This document shows, in pieces, positions 1 to 5,815 of a stretch of DNA of 64,000 nucleotides. This DNA comes from an uncultured Exiguobacterium sp. GTDB lineage: Bacteria > Bacillota > Bacilli > Exiguobacteriales > Exiguobacteriaceae. A model generated the notes under the pieces. It was not told where the DNA came from. It searched no databases and worked only from the letters and a program-made list of their open reading frames with translations. The DNA lies in the NCBI GenBank assembly GCA_913775715.1, contig CAJYMC010000009.1, positions 1 to 64,000 of the forward strand, given 5' to 3'. The translations under genes were made by a program, and so were the position numbers. How positions within the stretch are numbered: position 1 is the first letter of the stretch; each line of letters starts with the position of its first letter.

Positions 1-91
1 TGTATTGAATCGTACGATCTGATACAGAGGCTACGTGAAGATTCGCTTCAAGTTGTCTGATTTGATCTGGATTGAAGGTGCGTCTGTTCAT
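1..91 (-). CDS. Partial HTH gene, probably start of an IS-type transposase orfA
   Basis: An ATG at 89-91 on the minus strand, preceded by a GGGAGA ribosome site, opens a frame that runs off the left edge after 30 codons. It begins MNRRTFNPDQIRQLEANL. This pattern (basic start, FxxxQIxxLxxN, then SVSDRTIQY) resembles the N terminus of helix-turn-helix orfA proteins of IS3-like elements, but only 30 residues are visible. The identification is tentative; the rest of the gene lies outside the window. Confidence 0.42.
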   Translation of the reverse strand, partial: MNRRTFNPDQIRQLEANLHVASVSDRTIQY

Positions 92-144
92 GAATAGTTC
101 TCCCGTCTAAATTGAATAGGTACAGTACATCGATATCTTTAAAC

Positions 145-195
145 ACAAAAAACCCCGAATGGAGTCTTTTATCAAGTGTCCACCATTCAGGGTTC
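145..195 (-). terminator. Rho-independent terminator of the GNAT gene
   Basis: Read on the minus strand, an inverted repeat (AACCCTGAATGG paired with CCATTCGGGGTT) is followed by a T tract. It lies about 40 bp after the GNAT stop codon at 232 and would end that transcript. Confidence 0.75.
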
Positions 196-231
196 AGTTC
201 ATTCAGAGATAAGCCCACTGAGCATCTTTTT

Positions 232-741
232 TTAAGATTCTTCTGTCGCATAAATCTTCGACATCGCCAGTTCATCAACGTATTCGCCATCGATGAAGAG
301 TGATGCGATGCGAGTTCCTTCGATGTTAAAGCCAAACTTATGATAGAGTTCGATTGCCCGCAAGTTGTCCTTGCGAACCGTCAACTCGAGTCGGATAAGT
401 CCTGCTTCAATCGCAAAGGCATCAACCGCTTCAAGTAGACCTGCACCGAGTCCACGACCTGTATAAGCATCAAGTAAGCCAATGACGAGGTTTGCCCGGT
501 GACGAATCCGACTCGGTTCACCACCGACGACAAGCACATACCCGACGAGTTGCTCGTCGACGTCCACGACAAAGATGTCCGAGTTGGCAGCCTGACCGAA
601 CTTCTCGATGAACGCCTCCGCCTGTTCCGTTGACAGGACGCGTTCCTCCGGCTCATACAACATATATTTCGTTTCCCGATCAATGCGTCGCAATAAGTCT
701 GATAAGGCTTTTCCGTCCATTAAAGTGGCGCGTCGTATCAT
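232..741 (-). CDS. GNAT-family N-acetyltransferase
   Basis: The 169-aa protein has the GNAT fold signature: the acetyl-CoA pyrophosphate loop (YTGRGLGAGLL, about residues 95-105) and the motif B segment with NLRAIELYHKFGF near residues 125-137. It should transfer an acetyl group from acetyl-CoA to an amine; the substrate cannot be told from sequence. The ATG at 741 has a GGAG site 9 bp upstream. Its base composition matches the core genes rather than the AT-rich reverse transcriptase 45 bp upstream, so it probably marks a seam between resident and acquired DNA. Confidence 0.85.
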   Translation of the reverse strand: MIRRATLMDGKALSDLLRRIDRETKYMLYEPEERVLSTEQAEAFIEKFGQAANSDIFVVDVDEQLVGYVLVVGGEPSRIRHRANLVIGLLDAYTGRGLGAGLLEAVDAFAIEAGLIRLELTVRKDNLRAIELYHKFGFNIEGTRIASLFIDGEYVDELAMSKIYATEES

Positions 742-785
742 AGGTTTCAGCTCCGTATAATTAGTAGACTTAAATCATTATCATT

Positions 786-2183
786 TTAACTTAATCTTTT
801 ATTTATTTTGAGCCAATGTCTTTTAACTTGCTTTTTTATCATACTTTTACTAGGTAGTTTAGACATTATTTTATGAGCTCTATAAGCATATGTCACAAAG
901 TTACCGTATTCTTTATAATCGTAACCAAGATGAGTATATAGATCATATAATTCTCTCTTCGGACCCGGTCTTTTAGTTGCGTAGCCAATTCGTTTACTAG
1001 CTTTTGCTTTTTTATAGGCCCTTGTAAAATATTTAAACAAGCTTTTTTCTCTTATTCTTAAAAACTTTCCATCTGTAACAAATCCTAAATAATCCAAACT
1101 TGATAGTATTTTTTTATCTTTGTTGATATCACTAATTTTATAAATTTGGTTCTTTTCAAAAAATCTAACTTCAGTTTTTTCATATTGAATCTCTAATCCA
1201 GAAGATTCATATCTTTTTATTATTTCAAATATTTCTTCTATACAAGTGGAAGTTTTCGCCTTATCTATATTGTTAATCGGAATAATTAAAATTAAATCAT
1301 CACAATATCTTCTGTACAATGAGTTTACATTCTTGCTTTTTGACCATTCTAATATTTCTTTATCAAAATTTATAAGATGTACATTTGAGAAAACAGCACT
1401 TATACCTGATCCTTGAGGTATTCCAAATACATTTTTATTATAATGTAGATTATCTTTTTTAAATTCTTTAAATTCTTTAAATTCCATAATACGAGAAAGT
1501 CTCATACTCTTTAATCTTTTTATTCCATATTTTCTTTTCAAAAAACTATCTATATCTATTTTGTTTACATAAGAGTACTTAGTTATACTTTTAAAAACTT
1601 TATACCAGTTTTTTGGTAATTCATTAAGATTTAAAACCTCTTTTAAATTTCTTTTTAAATGAGTATGGGAAATTTTATCAAAGAATTTTGTAAAATCCAT
1701 TGAAATTATTAAGGCACTGCTTTGATTGTGCATATGTTCAAAAACTTCGTATGCAAAGTCAATATTATTTTTACCTGGCTTATTATTTCTATAAGCAGTT
1801 GCAATATTATCTATTCCATGAGTTAAAGCATACGCGTTATAAGCATTGTTTAATAATTCACCATAATATTTATGTATAAAACTATCTTTGTGCGCTGAAT
1901 ACATAATATTTCGTTCTTTTTTACGAATAACTTTTTCTTCTACAATATTTCCTTCTTGATCTCTATTTTTTAAGGTAATATATTTTTTAAATACTATTTC
2001 AAATTTTATAAACGGCAAAAAAGCATAAGAAGATATCCATTCATCATTTTGAATATCTTTCTTTATATGCTTTATTCCAACATTCTTATCGAAGTGTAAA
2101 TAATTTTTGTTTTTATACTTAGTCCAATCAATATCAGAGCTAGAGAGGTCATGTAATCTTCGTGGTCCATTACTCTGTTCCAA
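786..2183 (-). CDS. Defense-type reverse transcriptase (DRT2-like)
   Basis: The 465-aa protein is a reverse transcriptase: motif A SMDFTKFFDKISH (161-173, catalytic D163), motif B GIPQGSGISAVFSN (254-267), catalytic YCDD (293-296) and later DYLGF (364-368). No maturase or HNH domain and no group II intron RNA are present, so it is a lone bacterial RT of the Abi/unknown-group kind. Translation starts at TTG 2183 behind a strong GGAGGT site (2192-2197); no in-frame ATG nearby fits. The gene is far more AT-rich than the core genes, which suggests transfer. About 250 bp of structured non-coding DNA sits directly upstream on the same strand, as in DRT2 and DRT9 systems. The split promoter and looping ORF in that DNA favour DRT2. 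The RT identity is firm; the subtype is inference. Confidence 0.93.
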   Translation of the reverse strand: MEQSNGPRRLHDLSSSDIDWTKYKNKNYLHFDKNVGIKHIKKDIQNDEWISSYAFLPFIKFEIVFKKYITLKNRDQEGNIVEEKVIRKKERNIMYSAHKDSFIHKYYGELLNNAYNAYALTHGIDNIATAYRNNKPGKNNIDFAYEVFEHMHNQSSALIISMDFTKFFDKISHTHLKRNLKEVLNLNELPKNWYKVFKSITKYSYVNKIDIDSFLKRKYGIKRLKSMRLSRIMEFKEFKEFKKDNLHYNKNVFGIPQGSGISAVFSNVHLINFDKEILEWSKSKNVNSLYRRYCDDLILIIPINNIDKAKTSTCIEEIFEIIKRYESSGLEIQYEKTEVRFFEKNQIYKISDINKDKKILSSLDYLGFVTDGKFLRIREKSLFKYFTRAYKKAKASKRIGYATKRPGPKRELYDLYTHLGYDYKEYGNFVTYAYRAHKIMSKLPSKSMIKKQVKRHWLKINKRLS

Positions 2184-2286
2184 CAGAAAAACCTCCTAGC
2201 ATGATGTTTTGGGATTAAAAAGCAAGAGCCCGTTGACCACTAAATCACCCTAATTAATTGCAGGGTGATCTTAATAAACAATTGAT

Positions 2287-2292
2287 TATAAT
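2287..2292 (+). promoter_or_regulatory. Consensus -10 box of the junction-formed neo promoter
   Basis: TATAAT with no usable -35 at 17 bp upstream in the chromosome (2264-2269 reads GGTGAT). Across a joined 2418/2281 junction it lies exactly 17 bp after TTGACA: 11 bp from 2408-2418 plus 6 bp from 2281-2286. Confidence 0.68.
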
Positions 2293-2298
2293 TATCTC

Positions 2299-2322
2299 AA
2301 GGAGGCAATCATAACTGTGATG
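2299..2322 (+). promoter_or_regulatory. Ribosome binding site and start codons of the predicted neo ORF
   Basis: AAGGAGG at 2299-2305 precedes an in-frame GTG at 2317 (11 bp gap) and ATG at 2320 (14 bp gap). A transcript started by the TATAAT at 2287 would begin near 2299, leaving a very short leader. The gap is somewhat long, so which start is used is open. Confidence 0.55.
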
Positions 2323-2401
2323 TGTGAAGACTTCATCCCGGCAGAGATTAGAGTCGCTATTCTCAGCCTGGTGTTCGCCCAGATGGTTTGTCAGGTTATG
2401 C

Positions 2402-2407
2402 TTGACA
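2402..2407 (+). promoter_or_regulatory. Consensus -35 box of the junction-formed neo promoter
   Basis: TTGACA lies near the 3' end of the template unit. In the chromosome the sequence 17 bp on (2425-2430, TTCTAA) is a poor -10, so the box is idle until the unit is joined to another copy. Confidence 0.66.
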
Positions 2408-2455
2408 AAACAGAAACATCATACTTCTAAGACCATTTTCCTAGAACTAACTATT

Positions 2456-2485
2456 ATTTTACTACTTTTCCTTCTTTTTGTCTAA
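2456..2485 (-). promoter_or_regulatory. Likely promoter of the ncRNA-RT transcript
   Basis: TTAGAC (-35, 2480-2485) and TAAAAT (-10, 2456-2461) are separated by 18 bp on the minus strand and fit a housekeeping sigma factor. Only about 20 bp separate it from the IS end, so the IS has inserted just upstream without cutting the promoter. Confidence 0.55.
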
Positions 2486-2503
2486 TTAGTCATACTAAAA
2501 AAA

Positions 2504-4171
2504 GTGAACTGCTCCCCGTCAAGTAGACAGGATAAATAATAAAAATCACTTAAACGGCTTGAGCTCTGTATTCTAATGAAGCCAAGCCGTTTAATCGTTG
2601 TTGGTACCGTTCTACATTGTAGAAATGAATATACTTTTGAATCGCAAGCTGGAGTTCGTCGAACTCCGTAAACTTATGTAGATAATAACTTTCGCATTTC
2701 AAGGTTCCCCAAAAGGACTCGATCGGACCATTATCAATACATTTACCAACCCGAGACATACTTTGTGTAATGCCTGCCACGCGTATCATGTGACGGAACG
2801 CATGCGACGTATATTGGAACCCTCGATCACTGTGAAGCAAGGGACGGCTTCCCGGTGCGCCCTGAAGGGCGAGTTCGAACGTATCGAACACGAGCTGATT
2901 ATTGTTAGAGTGTCCTAGAACGAAGGCACGGATGGATCCATCATATAGGTCCAGAATGGCACTCAAATACGCCTTCTGAGAAGCGCCATACTTCAATTCC
3001 GTGACATCCGTCACCCATTTTTGATTCGGTCCTGCCGCATTGAAATCACGGTTCAGAATGTTCTCGGCGGTCTGTTGAGGACGATTACGAATGTACAAAG
3101 GACGTTTCCGGCGTATGACGCAATGAATACCTGCGACATGCATCAGACGACGGACACGCTTGGCATTAACGTTTCTTCCGAAACGACGTTTTAAGTTCAA
3201 TGTCATCCGTCGATAGCCATAGATTCCTTTCACCGAAAGGTGAATCTGGTTTATCTCTTCGATGATTTTCATGTTCTCAGTCTCATGTGCTTTCAGTATA
3301 CCTATACGACGTAACCACTTGTAGTAGGCAGCGCGCGAGATACCCGCTAAATGACATAGAGCGATGATCGCGTAACCGAATTGCTCTACTGATGATTGAA
3401 TGGCTTCGTATTTATCTCGAAGAAGAATTTGACTTAACGTGACCTCCTCTAACTTTTTTAGGAAGTCGTTCTCCATGCGTAGACGTTCATTTTCTTTCTC
3501 CAGTCGTTTCAGTTCCAATGCAAAACGCTCTGTATCTGTCAATTCCGCTACCGGCTTCTGACGTCCTCGACGATCCATCAGTGCGTCGATTCCGTCCTTC
3601 TCGAACTTCCTTACCCAGCTATAGATTTGTTGATAGGAGACCCGATGGGTCTTCATGATCTTTGGATAGTCTTTCCCATTTTCTATACAGTCCATCACTG
3701 CCTGGACACGCTCTTCGAATGTAGTGGCTCTACCTTTAGTCATAGTGAATCGCTCCTTCAATGGTTTCCCTTCTGTACTATGACTAGTATACTTATCAAT
3801 CCATTTTAGGAGTACACTCATGTTCGAAATATTAAATCGTACCGTAGAACTGGTGACGGATTCCTCTTGATTGAGTACTGCATGTACAGCCTTCATCTTT
3901 AGTGCGTCTGGATAACGTGTCCATTCTGTTCGATTCCGGAGCGCCGAGGAGCCTCCATTACGATATTTTGCCCTCCATCTATTCAACGTTGTGACTGAAA
4001 GCTCGAAGAGCGAGGCGATCGATGTTATCGAACCTGTTCCATCATCGCACATTTTAATGATTCGTAGTTTTTCATCCGGCGAAAAATTAGATTTAGACAT
4101 AGAAAAGGCTCCCTTCAAAAAGTAAACAGTTTTTGATATTTCAACTGTCTACTTTTTGGGGAGCATATCAC
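2504..4171 (-). mobile_element. IS3-family insertion sequence
   Basis: Terminal inverted repeats at 2505-2530 and 4145-4170 agree at 21 of 26 positions; both share the cores TGCTCCCC and AAGTAGACAG. The single transposase gene fills the interior. No 3-5 bp target duplication is visible (flanks AAA on the left, ATC on the right). Either the insertion is old, or one flank was replaced by recombination, or the true ends differ by a base or two. Confidence 0.88.
2550..4100 (-). CDS. IS3-family transposase, single-ORF OrfAB form
   Basis: The protein (516 aa from ATG 4100, which has a GGGAG site upstream) has two N-terminal helix-turn-helix segments, a leucine-zipper stretch (KRLEKENERLRMENDFL) and a C-terminal DDE integrase core. 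The core acidic residues appear in WVTDVTELKYG, LHSDRGFQYTS and ESFWGTLKCE. Most IS3 elements make this protein by a -1 frameshift between orfA and orfB. Here both halves are in one frame, although the canonical slippery A-AAA-AAG is still present at 3453-3459. A -1 slip would instead give a shortened OrfA-like product. The element looks intact and able to move. Confidence 0.93.
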   Translation of the reverse strand: MSKSNFSPDEKLRIIKMCDDGTGSITSIASLFELSVTTLNRWRAKYRNGGSSALRNRTEWTRYPDALKMKAVHAVLNQEESVTSSTVRFNISNMSVLLKWIDKYTSHSTEGKPLKERFTMTKGRATTFEERVQAVMDCIENGKDYPKIMKTHRVSYQQIYSWVRKFEKDGIDALMDRRGRQKPVAELTDTERFALELKRLEKENERLRMENDFLKKLEEVTLSQILLRDKYEAIQSSVEQFGYAIIALCHLAGISRAAYYKWLRRIGILKAHETENMKIIEEINQIHLSVKGIYGYRRMTLNLKRRFGRNVNAKRVRRLMHVAGIHCVIRRKRPLYIRNRPQQTAENILNRDFNAAGPNQKWVTDVTELKYGASQKAYLSAILDLYDGSIRAFVLGHSNNNQLVFDTFELALQGAPGSRPLLHSDRGFQYTSHAFRHMIRVAGITQSMSRVGKCIDNGPIESFWGTLKCESYYLHKFTEFDELQLAIQKYIHFYNVERYQQRLNGLASLEYRAQAV

Positions 4172-4215
4172 ATCAAGATAAAAGTACTTTTTTTCGAAAT
4201 CCTTAAGATTTCAGG

Positions 4216-4240
4216 GTATGGAGACGGTGGGAGTCGAACC
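4216..4240. repeat. Left attachment site copy (tmRNA 3'-end duplicate)
   Basis: These 25 bp are identical to 9591-9615, the 3' end of the tmRNA gene, and diverge immediately after. This is the usual footprint of an integrase that uses the ssrA 3' end as its target. The copy is too short to be a gene. It also marks the right end of whatever older DNA lies to its left. Confidence 0.85.
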
Positions 4241-4337
4241 ATGATAGTTTCAAAAAGTTATAACGGTAACGGTTGAAATTACTTTTAATGCTCTACTCAA
4301 TAATCTTGACCTCGAGTTTGACTTCGACTAAGTTTTA

Positions 4338-4370
4338 AATAAAAATGGGCTGTCCACTTATGACAACCCA
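4338..4370 (-). terminator. Terminator of the restriction-modification operon
   Basis: Minus-strand hairpin TGGGTTGTC / GACAGCCCA with a following T-rich run, just after the specificity-subunit stop at 4376. Confidence 0.78.
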
Positions 4371-4375
4371 CTTAA

Positions 4376-5815
4376 TTAAGCGAAAAATTCAAATTTAAAT
4401 TCAATATTATTTATATATTTAAAAATAATATCTTTTAAATGATCCTGTAAATATACTAATTCTTTATTCAGTTGATGAATTCCTACACTTACGTTTCGTT
4501 CTTTTACTTCCGAGATATAATTATCAAATGTGAGTGTGTTATCACAAGATAATTCTAAATAATAATTTTCAACAATCTTTTGTCTAGTTTCATTACTTAA
4601 ATTTGGAATAGGAATTTGGCAAAAATCGTCTTTGTATATAATAGGTACTAACCCATCAATTCGCCAACTGTATTGAAGCTTTTTACCTATATTTGAAGTG
4701 AAGAAACATAACAAGTAAACTTGTTCATTAAAGTCATTATTATTTTTTACAATTAGGGTATTCTGATTGCAATAAGTAACCTCATCCTCAACCAAAATAC
4801 CATATCCAACATAACGAACCCCGGATAAAATTAAATCTCCCTTTTTTAACTTTGATGGAGTAGACGTATTAATGTAGGTTTTGTAAAGCAATTCTAATGA
4901 AGTAATATTTTTGGGCGTAATCCAAAGTGCAGTATGGTCATTTTTTTCATCACTATATAAATAATCCTTAGGTGTACTCCCAGGACCCACGCGTGAATTC
5001 TCTAAATAATAATGACCATTACTATAGTTAACTATACTATTACGTAAAGTTAAATACATTGGTTTATATAGGCTTGTATCCATACGCGCAGTATCTCGAA
5101 CATCTTTTATGCTAGGATATTTTTTCGGAACAACTTCTTTTAAATGCAATTCATTTTCAAATATAGCATTAATCTTTGCTTTCTTTTCCGAGATTTGTTG
5201 CTCTTTATGAACAATGTTTTGCATTATTAATGAAATATAATCCATTTCTCGAGCTTTGTCACTAGCATATGGGACTTTAAACTCTAACGCCGCTAATTTA
5301 GAATGTCTCAGCGTCGATCCACCTGGAGTTACAATATCAATATAATCTTTAAAGTAACGGCTTTTTAAAATAGCTAACAAATAAAAGGGGTCTACCTTCC
5401 CTTCATCCTTTAATCGTATGCATAAAATTTCTCCGCAAATATGATCTGTGTAATCCTGATTGGGGAAGTAAATAGATACTTCTCCCAATCCTTCACCATT
5501 ACCATCTTTAGCAATCAATATGTCACCAGATTTTAGAGTAAAACTTTCCATCGGTTTACAGTATTCCACATTCGTTGTATCCAATAAGGTACGATATGGA
5601 ATCAAGTTTCCTGTTTTTAAAAATCGATGGTTACTTTTTAATTCCTCATTAACAAAACTTTCACTCAACAATGTTTTTCCAACTTTATAATCCATAACTT
5701 CTAAAAGTTGTATGGTTTCCTCCCATTTCGTTAATCGAGAATAATCTTTGGATGAAAGGGAACCTTTCTCTAATAATTGGCTTTTTTTAACAATTTTAGA
5801 AGGCTGCTTAAACAT
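4376..5815 (-). CDS. Restriction-modification DNA specificity subunit (HsdS-like)
   Basis: The 479-aa protein has the two-repeat layout of type I / type IIB S subunits. The first target-recognition half ends in GGSTLRHSKLAALEFKVP (165-182) and is followed by a helical spacer. A second half contains RIDGLVPIIYKDDFCQIPIP and another helix. It would set the split DNA target of the partner enzyme. I use ATG 5815 behind GGTGGTGAG rather than the longer TTG start at 5833. The gene overlaps the end of the methyltransferase gene by 8 bp (ATGTTTAA), so the two are translationally coupled. The recognition sequence cannot be read from the protein. Confidence 0.85.
   Translation of the reverse strand: MFKQPSKIVKKSQLLEKGSLSSKDYSRLTKWEETIQLLEVMDYKVGKTLLSESFVNEELKSNHRFLKTGNLIPYRTLLDTTNVEYCKPMESFTLKSGDILIAKDGNGEGLGEVSIYFPNQDYTDHICGEILCIRLKDEGKVDPFYLLAILKSRYFKDYIDIVTPGGSTLRHSKLAALEFKVPYASDKAREMDYISLIMQNIVHKEQQISEKKAKINAIFENELHLKEVVPKKYPSIKDVRDTARMDTSLYKPMYLTLRNSIVNYSNGHYYLENSRVGPGSTPKDYLYSDEKNDHTALWITPKNITSLELLYKTYINTSTPSKLKKGDLILSGVRYVGYGILVEDEVTYCNQNTLIVKNNNDFNEQVYLLCFFTSNIGKKLQYSWRIDGLVPIIYKDDFCQIPIPNLSNETRQKIVENYYLELSCDNTLTFDNYISEVKERNVSVGIHQLNKELVYLQDHLKDIIFKYINNIEFKFEFFA

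Larger units (their letters stand above)
2281..2418 (+). other. Predicted neo repeat unit: 138-nt cDNA template encoding 46 codons without stop
   Basis: AAACA occurs at 2276-2280 and again at 2414-2418, exactly 138 bp apart. If reverse transcriptase copies to 2418 and re-anneals at 2276-2280, the cDNA becomes a head-to-tail concatemer of 2281-2418. The plus-strand frame beginning at 2281 has 46 sense codons and no stop, and 138 is divisible by 3, so it stays open through every junction. The other two plus frames contain stops. The unit starts IDYNYLKEAIITVMCEDF and has a hydrophobic centre (ILSLVFAQMVCQVML), which suggests a helical repeat protein. In the chromosome the frame ends at TAA 2428-2430. 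This follows the neo (nearly endless ORF) logic known from DRT2; it is a prediction from sequence alone. Confidence 0.72.
2200..2449 (-). ncRNA. Candidate DRT2-type template ncRNA
   Basis: The stretch between the RT gene and the IS has no minus-strand gene but shows the parts expected of an RT template RNA. A minus-strand promoter (TTAGAC 2480-2485, 18 bp, TAAAAT 2456-2461) would start it near 2449. A 5-bp stem (2425-2429 with 2442-2446) lies 5' of the proposed template 2281-2418. An 8-bp perfect stem (2244-2251 with 2262-2269) lies 3' of it. The template section is clearly richer in GC than the RT gene. The RNA would then run into the RT leader. The 5' end is estimated from the promoter; the 3' end (given as 2200) is a guess, because no terminator separates it from the RT gene. 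No family model was available to test this. Confidence 0.7.

Noticed and set aside
48..335. Overlapping 95-aa minus and 63-aa plus frames near the left edge
   Set aside because: They run through the GNAT terminator hairpin and have no ribosome site; shadow frames.
786..2183. RT as a group II intron protein or diversity-generating RT
   Set aside because: There is no maturase or endonuclease domain, no domain V-like RNA hairpin, and no template/variable repeat pair with A-specific changes nearby.
2244..2269. Hairpin as a terminator for the ncRNA
   Set aside because: No T run follows on the minus strand, so it is more likely a structural element of the RNA.
2320..2430. The 36-codon plus-strand ORF as an ordinary small gene or type I toxin
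   Set aside because: In the chromosome it lacks a complete promoter: the -10 has no -35. It is more coherent as part of the looped unit.
2184..2504. Retron msr-msd
   Set aside because: No long flanking a1/a2 inverted repeat or typical branching-G arrangement is visible. The microhomology, split promoter and open frame fit DRT2 better.
4216..4240. A second tRNA-like or tmRNA gene
   Set aside because: Only 25 bp match the tmRNA end; it is an attachment-site remnant.
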